DNA from: Plazaster borealis
Lineage: Eukaryota > Echinodermata > Asteroidea > Forcipulatida > Labidiasteridae
DNA length: 64,000 bases
Reading direction: 5' to 3'
Assembly (NCBI GenBank): GCA_021014325.1
Contig: JAJGQC010000663.1
Coordinates: 57,031-121,030, forward strand
Shown here: positions 38,111-47,892 of the stretch, one piece after another
How positions within the stretch are numbered: position 1 is the stretch's first letter
Layout: each line of letters begins with the position of its first letter
The notes under the pieces: generated by a model
What the model saw: the letters and a program-made list of their open reading frames with translations, nothing else
Told to the model about the DNA's origin: nothing
The model's database searches: none
Translations under genes and position numbers: made by a program

Positions 38111-41100
38111 ATAAAAATTCACCATGCCAGCATGGTCAAATTTTCAGATTTTGGTCAAAACTTTTGTTTTAAATTTATGGTTTCAAATGATACAGAACGG
38201 ACTGCTGAAGACATTTTATCTGTGCGGACTCAGTGACTAAGACATAGTTTAGATATCTTGAGAGTTTTTGGAGTTTGAATTTTGGGTCCAAAATCATAAA
38301 AATTCACCATGCCGGCATGGTCAAATTTTCAGATTTTGGTCAAAATTTTCATTTTTGATTTTATCGTTTCAAATGATACAGAACGGACTGCTGAAGACAT
38401 TTTGTCTGTGCGGACTCAGTAAATAAGCCATATTTTGAGATATCTTGAGAGTTTTAGGAGTTTGAATTTTGGGTCCAAAATCATAAAAATTCACCATGCC
38501 GGCATGGTCAAATTTTCAGATTTTGGTCGTAATTTTGATTTTTGATTTTATGGTTTCAAATGATACAGGACGGACTGCTGAAGACATTTTATCTGTGCGG
38601 ACTCGGTAAATAAGCCATAGTTTGAGATATCTTGAGAGTTTTAGGAGTTTGAATTTTTTGGTGCAAAATCATAAAAATTCACCATGCCGGCATGGTCAAA
38701 TTTTCAGGTTTTGGTCAAATTTTTCATTTTTGATTTTATGAGTTCAAATGATACAGAACGGACTGCTGAAGACATTTTGTCCTTGCGAACCTAGTAAATA
38801 AGCCATATTTTGAGATATCTTGAGAGTTTTGGGAGTTTGAATTTTGGGTCCAAAATCATAAAAATTCACCATGCCGGCATGGTCAAATTTTCAGATTTTG
38901 GTCGAAATTTTGATTTTTGATTTTATGGTTTCAAATGATACAGGACGGACTGCTGAAGACATTTTATCTGTGCGGACTCAGTAAATAAGCCATAGTTTGA
39001 GATATCTTGAGAGTTTTAGGAGTTTGAATTTTTGGTGCAAAATCATAAAAATTCACCATGCCGGCATGGTCAAATTTTCAGATTTTGGTCAAATTTTTCA
39101 TTTTTGATTTTATGGTTTCAAATGATACAGGATGGATTGCTGGAGACATTTTATCTGTGCGGACTCAGTAAATAGGCCATAGTTTGAGATATCTTGAGAG
39201 TTTTAGGAGTTTGAATTTTGGGTCCAAAATCATAAAAATTCACCATGCCGGCATGGTCAAATTTTCAGATTTTGGTCAACATTTTTGTTTTGATTTTATG
39301 GTTTCAAATGATACAGAACGGACTGCTGAAGACATTTTATCTGTGCGGACTCAGTAAATAAGACATAGTTTAGATATCTTGAGAGTTTTAGGAGTTTGAA
39401 TTTTGGGTCCAAAATCAATAAAATTCACCATGCCGGCATGGTCAAATTTTCAGATTTTGGTCGTAGTTTTGATTTTTGATTTTATGGTTTCAAATGATAC
39501 AGGACGGACTGCTCAAGACATTTTATCTGTGCGGACTCAGTAAATAAGCCATAGTTTGAGATATCTTGAGAGTTTTAGGAGTTTGAATTTTGGGTCCAAA
39601 ATCATAAAAATTCACCATGCCGGCATGGTCAAATTTTCAGATTTTGGTCGAAATTTTGATTTTTGATTTCATGGTTTCAAATGATACAGGACGGACTGCT
39701 GAAGACATTTTATCTGTGCGGACTCAGTAAATAAGCCATAGTTTGAGATATCTTGAGAGTTTTCGGAGTTTGAATTTTGGGTCCAAAATCATAAAAATTC
39801 ACCATGCCGGCATGGTCAAATTTTCAGATTTTGGTCGGAATTTTTGTTTTGATTTTATGGTTTCAAATGATACAGGACAGACTGCTGAAGACATTTTATC
39901 GGTGCGGACTCAGTAAATAAGCCATAGTTTGAGATATCTTGAGAGTTTTAGGAGTTTGAATTTCTGGTGTAAAATCATAAAAATTCACCATGCCGGCATG
40001 GTCAAATTTTCAGATTTTGGTCGAAATTTTTATTTTTGATTTTGTGGTTTCAAATGATACAGAACGGACTGCTGAAGACATTTTATCTGTGCGGACTCAA
40101 TAAATAAGTAGTTTGAGATATCTTGAGAGTTTTTGTAGTTTGAATTTTGGGTCCAAAATCATAAAAATTCACCATGCCGGCATGGTCAATTTTTCAGATT
40201 TTGGTCAAAATTTTTGTTTTGATTTGATGGTTTCAATTGATACAGGACGGACTGCTGAAGACATTTAATCTGTACAGACTCAGTAAATAAGCCATATTTT
40301 GAGATATCTTGAGAGTTTTAAGAGTTTGTATTTTGGGTCCAAAATCATAAAAATTCACCATGCCGGCATGGTCAAATTTTCCGATTTTGGTCGAAATTTT
40401 GATTTTTGATTTTATGTTTTCAAATGATACAGAATGGACTGCTGAAGACATTTTATCTGTGCGGACTCAGTAAATAAGCCATAGTTTGAGATATCTTGAG
40501 AGTTTTAGAAGTTTGAATTTTTGGTGCAAAACCGTAAAAATTCACCATGCCGGCATGGTCAAATTTTCAGATTTTGGTCGAAATTTTGATTTTTGATTTT
40601 ATGGTTTCAAATGATACAGAACGGACTGCTGAAGACATTTTATCTATGCGGACTCAGTAAATAAGACATAGTTTGAGATATCTTGAGAGTTTTAGGAGTT
40701 TGAATTTTGGGTCCAAAATCATAAAAATTCACCATGCCGGCATGGTCAAATTTTCAGATTTTGGTCAACATTTTTGTTTTGATTTTATGGTTTCAAATGA
40801 TACAGAACGGACCGCTGAAGACATTTTATCTGTGCGGACTCAGTAAATAAGACATAGTTTAAGATATCTTGAGAGTTTTAGGAGTTTGAATTTTGGGTCC
40901 AAAATCATAAAAATTCACCATGCCGGCATGGTCAAATTTTCAGATTTTGGTCGTAATTTTTTGTTTTGATTTTATGGTTTCAAATGATACAGAACGGACT
41001 GCTGAAGACATTTTATCTGTGCGGACTCAGTAAATAAGACATAGTTTAAGATATCTTGAGAGTTTTAGGAGTTTGAATTTTGGGTCCAAAATCATAAAAA

Positions 41101-41229
41101 TTCACCATGCCGGCATGGTCAAATTTTCAGATTTTGGTCGTAATTTAAATTTTTGATTTTATGGTTTCAAATGATACAGAAAGGACTGCTGAAGACATTT
41201 CATCTGTGCGGACTCAATAAATAAGCCAT

Positions 41230-41425
41230 TAGTGTGTTGTGTGTGCTACAGCAATAATGATCAGTCATCGTGACACGCCAGATTAAAGCACCAAATCGCA
41301 CATAATATTACCTATTTGCATGTTTTGGTAGTTTAAATCAATCTAAATGAGGTTTCATCCCCCATCCATGTGTGATTCCACCCTTGCTCTTCAGTGACCT
41401 CATAAAGCCTGCTCAATGATAAGAT
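41230..41425. other. unassigned spacer after the satellite
   Basis: Non-satellite sequence with no convincing exon, RNA gene or known repeat. It starts with AGTGTGTTGTGTGTGC directly at the array edge. Confidence 0.5.
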
Positions 41426-41525
41426 CAGTTCCCCCCCCCCCCGCCTCCCTCGTTGTTGCCTCCCCTGTTGTTGCCTCCCCCGCTGTTGCCCCCCTGCTGG
41501 TGCCTCCCTTGTTGTTGCCTCAAAC
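41426..41525. repeat. poly-C run and 15 bp minisatellite
   Basis: A run of about 13 C is followed by roughly five copies of a 15 bp unit related to CTCCCTTGTTGTTGC. It may be the 5' junction of the truncated retroelement next to it. Confidence 0.7.
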
Positions 41526-41587
41526 CTCTTTAGAGCATTGTCAACTGTATTTTTCTCTACTGTATTTATATCACTACTTCTCTACAG

Positions 41588-42184
41588 CGGAACGGATACA
41601 ACGCCAAGCAAGTCAAGACTAGTAAGCCCGTCCCCCCCGACCAAAGGGTCTCCTATACCCAAGGTCAAACTCACACACCCACAGTTAGTTTACCATACCT
41701 AGGTCCCCCCTCTCATCGCCTCCAACGCATCTTCAAGCAAGCGGGAATCAAGGTGTATCACTCCGCCCCCAGGAAACTCCACCGCTCTCTCCAATCGCAC
41801 AAGGACAAGAACGATCCCTCCACCCGTGCAGGAGTCTACCGCATTCCATGTGAATGTGGTAAAGTTTACGTCGGGGAAACTGGACGAAACCTTCCCACCA
41901 GACTTAAAGAACACCGAGCACACGGAAGAAGGGGAGACTTCGATAAATCAGCCATCGTCAAACATTCCCACACCACAGACCACCGAGTTGACTGGGAAGC
42001 AGCAGAAATCATCGCTCCGATCCAGGCATGGCACCCAAGACGCATCAGAGAGGCCATCGAGATCCACAAACATGACACTGTACCCCAAGACATCGGCTTC
42101 CACATCAGTGACATCTGGCTCCCCCTCCTCCCGACCAATGGATCTTCTATATCCACGGTCACTCCCCTAGGCACCAACACTTAG
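41588..42184 (+). CDS. Penelope-like retroelement, C-terminal linker and GIY-YIG endonuclease (5' truncated)
   Basis: One open frame of about 199 codons ends at TAG 42182-42184. The first part (LQRNGYNAKQV, then VSLPYLGPPSHRLQRIFKQA) matches the region between the reverse transcriptase and endonuclease of Penelope-like elements. From 41831 it reads GVYRIPCECGKVYVGETGR, the GIY-YIG core with the C-x-C pair typical of the group. It is followed by TRLKEH (catalytic Arg), KHSHTTDH and RIREAIEIHKH (catalytic Glu). The domain looks intact. No reverse transcriptase is found upstream: the element is 5' truncated, or the frame begins after an intron, since a pyrimidine-rich tract ending CTTCTCTACAG stands directly before CGG 41588. 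Codons are GC-rich compared with the surroundings. Confidence 0.85.
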   Translation, partial: RNGYNAKQVKTSKPVPPDQRVSYTQGQTHTPTVSLPYLGPPSHRLQRIFKQAGIKVYHSAPRKLHRSLQSHKDKNDPSTRAGVYRIPCECGKVYVGETGRNLPTRLKEHRAHGRRGDFDKSAIVKHSHTTDHRVDWEAAEIIAPIQAWHPRRIREAIEIHKHDTVPQDIGFHISDIWLPLLPTNGSSISTVTPLGTNT

Positions 42185-42189
42185 TCTCT

Positions 42190-42405
42190 TACTGCCCCCC
42201 CCCCTCGGTTACCCACCCCTTTGACTGCTTAGGGTCATCTATACCCTCAGTCCCCTAGGCCCCACTCCATTATTTAGACTTATTTTATTTAGACTGCTTT
42301 GGGTCCCCTATACCCTCAGTCCACATAGGCCCCATACCCCCTTCAGACTGCTTTGGGTCTTCTATACCCTCAGTCCCCTAGGCCCCACACCCTCACCATC
42401 CCCTG
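42190..42405 (+). repeat. tandem repeat in the 3' region of the Penelope-like element
   Basis: Three copies of a unit of about 60-65 bp share CTATACCCTCAGTCC, TAGGCCCCA and GACTGCTTTGGGTC. A degenerate fourth (CTATATCCACGGTCACTCCCC) lies inside the end of the coding frame. It directly follows the stop codon, so it belongs to the element's 3' untranslated part. Confidence 0.75.
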
Positions 42406-42596
42406 TGCTTGTTCCTACTGACACAGTTCAGTGAGCACACACTCCCCACACACCAGTCCAAGGCTCCAGTGCAGGATCCAGTTTTACCACGCATCACCGA
42501 GCTCCATTTCCCGCCTCTACTTCCCGCCTTCGTGCATCACCAAGCTAGTCCCCATCCACAGTACTTAAGCAGCATGCAGCATCAGAGTCCAGCTTT

Positions 42597-42637
42597 CTCC
42601 AGAAGACGATCAGAGCATACTGATCGAAACGTCGAGT
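42597..42637 (+). ncRNA. hammerhead-like hairpin of the Penelope-like element
   Basis: CCAGAAGA is followed by a perfect 7 bp stem (CGATCAG / CTGATCG, loop AGCATA) and then AAACGTC, so the stem is flanked by AGAAGA and GAAAC. Penelope-like elements are known to carry hammerhead ribozymes with a CUGANGA...stem II...GAAA core. Here the core reads CAGAAGA, with one base off the CUGANGA consensus. It could be a decayed or variant ribozyme; catalysis is not implied. Confidence 0.4.
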
Positions 42638-42647
42638 TGAAACCAAC

Positions 42648-42663
42648 GGTTCTTTTCAGAACC
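42648..42663 (+). terminator. histone-type 3'-end stem-loop at the end of the Penelope-like element
   Basis: GGTTCTTTTCAGAACC is a 6 bp stem with a TTTC loop, the exact form of the metazoan replication-dependent histone mRNA 3' hairpin bound by SLBP. It is preceded by CCAAC and followed by ACCC. A purine-rich ATAGAGAGA lies about 14 bases downstream, where a histone downstream element would pair with U7 snRNA. No histone coding sequence is nearby; it follows the hammerhead-like hairpin by about 10 bases. Confidence 0.75.
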
Positions 42664-42688
42664 ACCCCCAACTCACATAGAGAGATTA

Positions 42689-43138
42689 TTACATGTACAT
42701 GGTGTCACCGCAAACCTTTCCATATTGTATTTTTCTCCTTGTGCGGTCATCTTCTTCACAAGAATTGCGTTTAGAGCAATATCCACCATACGCCTTCCTT
42801 CTGAGCATACAGGTGACCGTGTTACCAGCAAAGACAAGCTCAAGCAGTGTTGATAGGCCACTTAACCTCATGATATGCCCGATGCTTCCAAGATAAGACA
42901 TTGATGAATGGAAGGCACCTAGTATGAGGATGATGTTGCTGAGATCTTCTTGACCTATTACCAGCTTGGCATTCATCCAGCTGTTTTGGTAAAAATTTGC
43001 ATAACAATAAGTCATCTTGGGATGGAGGGGTGCATTTCCCACATCTACTGAAGCCTTCCTCTCCCCAGCGCACCATCCTTTCAAGCCAATGACTGTTGAC
43101 TCACCTCTATTCAAAGTCAAAGAACAGTTTGGCTGCAA
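42689..43138 (-). CDS. fragment of an unnamed multi-copy protein family (149 codons)
   Basis: The frame contains LGAFHSSMSYLGSIGHIMRL, SGLSTLLELVFAGNTV and MLRRKAYGGY. From memory this resembles uncharacterised invertebrate proteins with an LGxFHxxMSxLGxIGxLMxxSGL...YAxNTVxxML pattern that occur in many copies in cnidarian and echinoderm genomes, often near transposons. No function is known to me. The frame lies immediately beyond the end of the Penelope-like element on the other strand and is probably a partial copy. No partner exons were found. Confidence 0.45.
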   Translation of the reverse strand: MQPNCSLTLNRGESTVIGLKGWCAGERKASVDVGNAPLHPKMTYCYANFYQNSWMNAKLVIGQEDLSNIILILGAFHSSMSYLGSIGHIMRLSGLSTLLELVFAGNTVTCMLRRKAYGGYCSKRNSCEEDDRTRRKIQYGKVCGDTMYM

Positions 43139-43564
43139 TCCCTATGACAACTAAACCCTTTTTGAAAGTGTAAATGACCTGTCACAAAACAAAGGTCAAC
43201 GTGTCAGTTGCCTGCTAATTATATTTGTTGTGTATAAATGTTCCTTTTTCTAGAAGGTTGTAAGCACTAAAACCTTGATTTGATACAGATCTTCATTTAT
43301 ACACCATGTGAACTTTGACTGTGATGAAACAAGTACTTTAGTCTGTGAACTTTGACCTTGACCTGATCTTGACCTAGGTCACCCAAAACAGGCACCCCCC
43401 TCTAGAATGGTTCTATGGGACCTATAGATTATCTGTACAAAATTTAGCGCTTTAATCCAGCTTGTCACGATTTTGCCAAAAATTTGCCCTAAGCCACCAG
43501 ACTAGGGCTTCTGACGGGCAACCCCGAACAAAGATATTGACAAAATAGGGAGACCGCCAACATA

Positions 43565-43640
43565 GGGCAAATAGCTCTGTTGGTGGAGCGCCGGCACGTT
43601 AAACTGGAGGTCCTTGGTTTAAATCCCGCTGTAATCAATT
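43565..43640 (+). repeat. tRNA-derived SINE head
   Basis: TAGCTCTGTTGGTGGAGC is an A-box-like D arm. CCGGC-ACGTTAA-ACTGG resembles an anticodon arm. GGTTTAAATCC is B-box-like. The acceptor strands (GGGCAAA and TGTAATC) do not pair and the T arm is weak, so this is the head of a SINE or a tRNA pseudogene, not a working tRNA. Confidence 0.65.
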
Positions 43641-45662
43641 TTTCTTTGTTCAAAAAATTTGTTTTTCTTCAAATTTACCCAGTCAGTTTCCCTTGTGGTT
43701 TATAACTTGATATTTGTATTCAAAATTGGACAAAGATTCAGCCTTGAATTTTAGAATGTTGTCTAAAGATTTTAGGACAATATATACTTCATGATACAAT
43801 GCAGATGACCAATAAGTGGAGTCGCACAATCGTAAGTTACATTTAATAAAAGAAAAATCAAAATATTTTATTGAAAGAAATACATTGAAATGTTTATTAG
43901 TATTATAATGTGCAAACAACTACATATATACATTTAATAAATTGGACGGAAATAGTAATGGGACGGAATTACTAATGGAACTATAAATGACAACAATCAT
44001 TACTTTTGAAAGGCACTTCTAACTGGTACTTTTAAGTACAAAACTATTTTGAAGGAATGCCATTTGCCAAAAAATTCACATGTAAAACGGAATATACCAT
44101 TATTTCAAGGCATATTAACCAAAGCGCTTACCCTTAAAACAAAACTGGAGACAATTCCTGGAAGGAACTTGTGTAACAGATATCTATATAAATCTATGCT
44201 CTTAAAGACTTGTGAAGAATTACATAAACATTGGAAAATTACCCATCATGGACAAAATGCCAAATCCGACCTACACTTTCTAAAAGGTTTAAAACGATTT
44301 TTTTAATGAATGCTGGATTTACATTTCCCATTTTAAAGAAACTAAAATAGTGTCCAGCGAGTAGGAATTTCTATATCCGACTGCCACTTTCTAAGGGATT
44401 TTTTCAATGAATGTTAGACTTTATTTCCCTTTTTTAAATACTCCTCTCAAGAAATTGGTGGCTTAAAAGCTAATTATTGACCTTTAAAAAGAAAAATTTA
44501 AGCAGAAATTTCATTGTGTGCCCGTAACTTATGCCCTAAGGAACAAAAATTATGTTTAGCAAGTAGCGTTGTCAAGACCATCGTATACCTGAAAATGGCT
44601 TATTTTTCATGATGTTGACACTTTGTTACAGTTCAAATTATCTGTTCCTTTCTGTATACCTTTCTGGTCAGGTAAGGATATAATTTTACCTAAATTAAGC
44701 AAGATGAAGTGGCATTCGTATACAGCATTTCTGTCAATGGCTTATTTTCATATGGTTTATCTGTAAGTCTGTAAGTCTTTCTTTGCATGTAAGAATATAT
44801 ATCATAACCTGTATTGATGGAGAAATAGTGTAGGTCGGCTATGGCATTTTTGCCACCTAGCATTTCAAAGTCTACCATTGAAATGTTTGATTCAAATTGA
44901 TTGATTTAACCCTTTAGTTAATGTTAGATAAAGTCTGATAAAAAACCAGTAAGATTTCCAAAGACATTAAGAATAAAAGTACAAGTTCAAGTTACTTCAC
45001 ATCATAATCACAAATGCTTTTGAAACATCTGATAAATATTACTTTGGGAAACAGATTAAGGTATGCCCATGTCAAACAATCATTCAGTACTTAGTGGTTT
45101 ATACTAGTACTTTGTGGATTTTCCAAACACGAAACAAATAAATTGCCATTTTGTGTTTCTTTTATTCAAAACTGAAGCAAAAATAGTCAGGGCCCTTTTA
45201 TTTGTTAATTTAAGTTATCCTTACTGCAGATAGGAATCCAACAAAGATCACCAAAATCTACCGGGCCATACATATTTCATGAAGCTGTGCACCTGTTGTG
45301 ATCATTGTGAAAAAGGAAAAAGACATCAGTCTCTTTGTCTAGAGTTAAAACACCTGAACTTCCTTGGGTGAATAGATTTTAGAGAATTTACAGACTCTCA
45401 AAATCACTACCAATGTAAAAATAGGGGAGGGGTGTTTTGAAAATAAAATCAGTGCATTATGTCTTTCTTAAGTAATTTTGAATGCAAAGTCATCTCTACG
45501 GAAACTGTTCTGAAAATATAGGCCTGTTCAAAACAGAAAATATTTATTAATTAACTGACTTACTAAGCAAGAAAAAAACAAGACAGGAATCAGTCAAAAG
45601 CAATGCACATCGATCATTGGATAGTAAGCTGTTTTTTTTCTTTCTTTTTGTAATCCTTTATT
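43641..45662. other. AT-rich spacer without a recognised gene
   Basis: Only short ORFs occur (for example 44049-44306, 85 codons), with no motif I recognise. Two inverted arms, AAATCCGACCTACACT near 44264 and AGTGTAGGTCGGCTATGG near 44828, suggest an unclassified foldback or TIR element of about 0.6 kb. A diverged direct duplication of about 100 bp lies at 44268-44440. Confidence 0.4.
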
Positions 45663-45852
45663 TAATTTCATAAAGCTGTTTAGCAGAAAATTCTGCCAAG
45701 CAAATTTATTTGCTAAGCAAGAAATGAGTGGGGTAACACTCGTAGCAATGGTAACTGTATGGTATTTTGGCTGGTAATCTATTTTTCCTAAGCAAGAGTT
45801 TTCTGTGCTTAGCAAGTTTTTGTGGCTTTACATGCTTTATGAAATTGGGCCC
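45663..45852. mobile_element. CCAATTTCAT-type MITE
   Basis: The ends TAATTTCATAAAGCTGTTTA and ATGCTTTATGAAATTGGGCC surround the family core TGGTATTTTGGCTGGTAA. It lies just past the 3' end of the CFAP44-like locus. Confidence 0.7.
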
Positions 45853-46145
45853 TGAAGATTTGACAGTGTGTGTGTGCGATCACAATGAATTTGCATTGTT
45901 GCATCACTCATCTGCTTGTAAGAACCGCCAATTAATGGGAAAACGTTTCCTTACAGGCTTTATGAAATTGCACCCTAGTATAGTCAGTCAGTTTTTCCTA
46001 GCAGCTTCACAAAATGTGGCCGTTGTTTTAAAGTTAGGTTACAAGGGCTGTAATTTAAACACATTCAAATTTTGTTCCTAATGGTGATAGAATATTGTGT
46101 AAGATGTTTAATAAGTCATAATGTCGGATGACCAGTGCGGTCCAC

Positions 46146-46324
46146 TCAGCGTTCAACCTGGACCAGAGCAGGGAAAGTCCTCATGCGAAGACACTCAATC
46201 TCTGCCCTTAACCATGTTAACACGGCCACTTCCTGGGCTTGTGCCTTGGCTAGATCAACCAGCTTCCGTCTCTGAACGATATCGCGCATACGCTGAGCAG
46301 AGCCACCCACATTCCGCATAGCAG
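46146..46324 (-). pseudogene. CFAP44: CFAP44-like last exon with stop codon
   Basis: The acceptor TTTTTACGACAG precedes CT-GCT-ATG. The frame reads AAMRNVGGSAQRMRDIV, RRKLVDLAKAQAQEVAVL, RAEIECLRMRTFPALVQVER and TGA. An in-frame 9 nt insertion (TTAACATGG or similar) adds TWL between AVL and RAE, where related proteins read straight from VL to RAE. Entry needs two bases to complete a codon and agrees exactly with the exon at 46777. Confidence 0.7.
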
Positions 46325-46489
46325 CTGTCGTAAAAATGCAAAAAAGTGAAACATTAAACATTGAAACTGTTAAAGTTTCGTCATCCGCTTCGCACAAAAA
46401 TATAAGAATTTAAAATGCCCTGATTCAGTAGCCTGCTGGCGTGTTTATATGAGGTGGTTTTTACAATGCTGTTTTTACGGTGGTTGGTG

Positions 46490-46705
46490 TACCGGGTATC
46501 TTTCCTCGTCTTCCACCTCTAGAGCCCCGGCTCGAATCCCACCGGGTGGCATTATGTGGATTGGGTTTTCAGTCCCTACCCGATTGCCAAACTAAAATTT
46601 CCTTCCTTGTCTTCTCGGTATTGGGCTCTTGGCTAGTATAGTGATTAAGTTTGCTTTTCTGAGAATCCTTGGCTTCCACAACCAGAATTAATAAATGAAA
46701 CGAAT
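46490..46705 (+). repeat. SINE-like repeat, copy 2
   Basis: GGCTCGAATCCCACCGGG is a clear B-box-like word, followed by the body shared with 757-1000 (CAGTCCCTACCC, TTCCTTCCTTGTCTTCTC, GATTAAGTTTGCTTTTCTG, CCACAACCAGAAT) and a short AATAAATGAAACGAATGAAA tail. It lies within the last CFAP44-like intron. Confidence 0.65.
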
Positions 46706-46776
46706 GAAATAAAGAGCCAGTCATGAAGGGTGTTCAAGTTTGTTGTGATAATGAGTATTTATTTGTTTGAACTGAC

Positions 46777-46930
46777 CATTGACTTCGTTGATGTGTTTCC
46801 TTTCAGCCACTGATACGTTCATCTCCTCCAGATCTTTGTCCAGAGCTGCATTGTTCTTTTCTTTACCTCTTTTCGTCTGCCGTAACTTCTTGACGATTTT
46901 CTTCTGCTCTTCCACATTTTTCTCTTAATG
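46777..46930 (-). pseudogene. CFAP44: CFAP44-like exon, coiled coil
   Basis: The donor is G|GTCAGT, leaving phase 1, which fits the last exon. The frame reads KNVEEQKKIVKKLRQTKRG, ALDKDLEEMNVSVAERKHI and NEVN. If the CCACAG acceptor at 46931 is used, codon 2 is TAA. A second AG nine bases further in (exon end 46921) keeps the phase and avoids the stop, so this stop is not decisive. An overlapping 98-codon ORF in another frame (46863-47159) has no recognised similarity. Confidence 0.65.
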
Positions 46931-47812
46931 CTGTGGAATCAACCAAACCAGAGTATTGTTTGTAAACATTTTCTACAATGAGACAGATTTTGTTCTGGGA
47001 TTCACTCAATAAACTTTTGAGATGACAATTGTCTGTGCTGTCCCTTTGTTCAATTATGTTTTTAAAAATCTTTTTGAGACCACACTTTTCCGTATAATCA
47101 TCACAGATTCCCGTTGACATGGCTAATTTTGTAGCATGTTCTTTCCAGAAAAACATCAACTGAACAAAATAATAAACAGAAACTGTGTTATATTCAAAAT
47201 GATAGATGGTATGTTTCCATGGGAAGTATTAAAAAGTGCCGACTTGATTTGACGTATGGGTCAAATGCCACAGACATTTGTTGCAGCTAAGGGCTAATTA
47301 CCAATGCCACTGCTTATGTTGGATACCATTCTTGGATGTGTGCTATTAGGTCTGGAATTTTATAGAACACAGTGTATTTTTTTTATTTTAACCACACTAT
47401 AAATACCTGCTTTTTATGGGTTATAAACCAAACCAAATCAACGTTTTGAAGAACGTTTTTCATTGTTTATTGAACCAATGATGGACTTTTTGCATCAGAA
47501 CTGATGGGCTTCTTGCATTAGCAGTTTATAAGAGAATTGATGTAACTTTTCTTTTCTTTGACCAAGCACAGGTCTTCATGAACCCTGACCTTCACTAATA
47601 TGATTTCTGCCGGATTTTGATACTATCATGACGTTAAAAAGTGCAAGTTTGTGCTCTGTATTGAGTGTCTGATCGAATGCATCGTTATGGAAGTGGCGTG
47701 AACCAGTCTCAAGAAAGTGAGCATGACCTTGGGAGGAAAAATTATGGCATTGGATTACGACGGCGAATATAAAAGGGGGGTGTTAAAGAACATTGTTATT
47801 ATTAATTCTTAC

Positions 47813-47892
47813 CGCTCTGTGGTTCTCTAGCGTTGATTCTAGGGTTGATATCTCTGTTGCCTCTTTGCTTCATGGTCTTCATTATGCAGAAA
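47813..47892 (-). pseudogene. CFAP44: CFAP44-like exon with one-base frame break
   Basis: The acceptor TTTTCGTTGCTAG and the donor GCG|GTAAGA are good. Phase 0 reads FLHNEDHEAK and then runs off frame; the last part reads KEATEISTLESTLENHRA one frame over. One base lost in the AAAG run (codons for EAK-EA) explains both halves, and with it the exon would be 81 nt, phase 0 to 0. Confidence 0.6.

Larger units (their letters stand above)
5157..41229 (+). repeat. 186 bp satellite array, about 190 monomers
   Basis: One tandem repeat fills this stretch except for an 825 bp insertion at 31517-32341. I counted a consensus monomer of 186 bp. It contains in order: CAGAACGGACTGCTGAAGAC, GCGGACTCAGTAAATAAGCC, TTTGAGATATCTTGAGAG, GGAGTTTGAATTTTGGGTCC, AAATTCACCATGCCGGCATG, GTCAAATTTTCAGATTTTGG and TTTTATGGTTTCAAATGAT. 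At 5911, 6097 and later monomers the spacing is 186-187 bp. ACCATGCCGGCATGGT is a 16 bp perfect palindrome, and AGATATCT is an 8 bp one. Higher-order periods of 2, 3, 6, 7, 9, 10 and 18 monomers are visible. The monomer length is near that of many centromeric satellites; no CENP-B-box-like word was seen. The first monomer lacks its palindrome segment, and the last one ends abruptly at AAGCCATT. Confidence 0.97.

Noticed and set aside
5857..40451. Many 60-120 codon ORFs inside the satellite, both strands
   Set aside because: They are the same monomer translated again and again. Most monomers keep a stop in CAGTAAATAAG, and there is no sign of coding constraint.
5590..41140. p53-type response element in the satellite dyad
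   Set aside because: GGCATGG contains a CATG core, but the flanks do not meet the RRRCWWGYYY rule on both sides.
5157..41229. CRISPR array
   Set aside because: The repeat fills the whole 186 bp unit with no unique spacers, and the DNA is from an intron-bearing animal genome.
41416..41622. 68-codon ORF rich in Val, Ala and Pro
   Set aside because: It is a translation of the poly-C run and 15 bp minisatellite.
41753..42180. Alternative-frame ORFs at 41826-42170 (+) and 41866-42180 (-)
   Set aside because: They are shadows of the GIY-YIG frame, which alone has recognisable motifs.
43565..43640. Functional tRNA gene
   Set aside because: The acceptor strands do not pair and the T arm is weak. 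It is better explained as a SINE head.
46863..47159. 98-codon minus-strand ORF starting MFFWKEHATK as a CFAP44-like exon
   Set aside because: The neighbouring exons join in phase without it, the CCACAG acceptor lies inside it, and its residues do not fit the family. Probably intronic chance or an old repeat.
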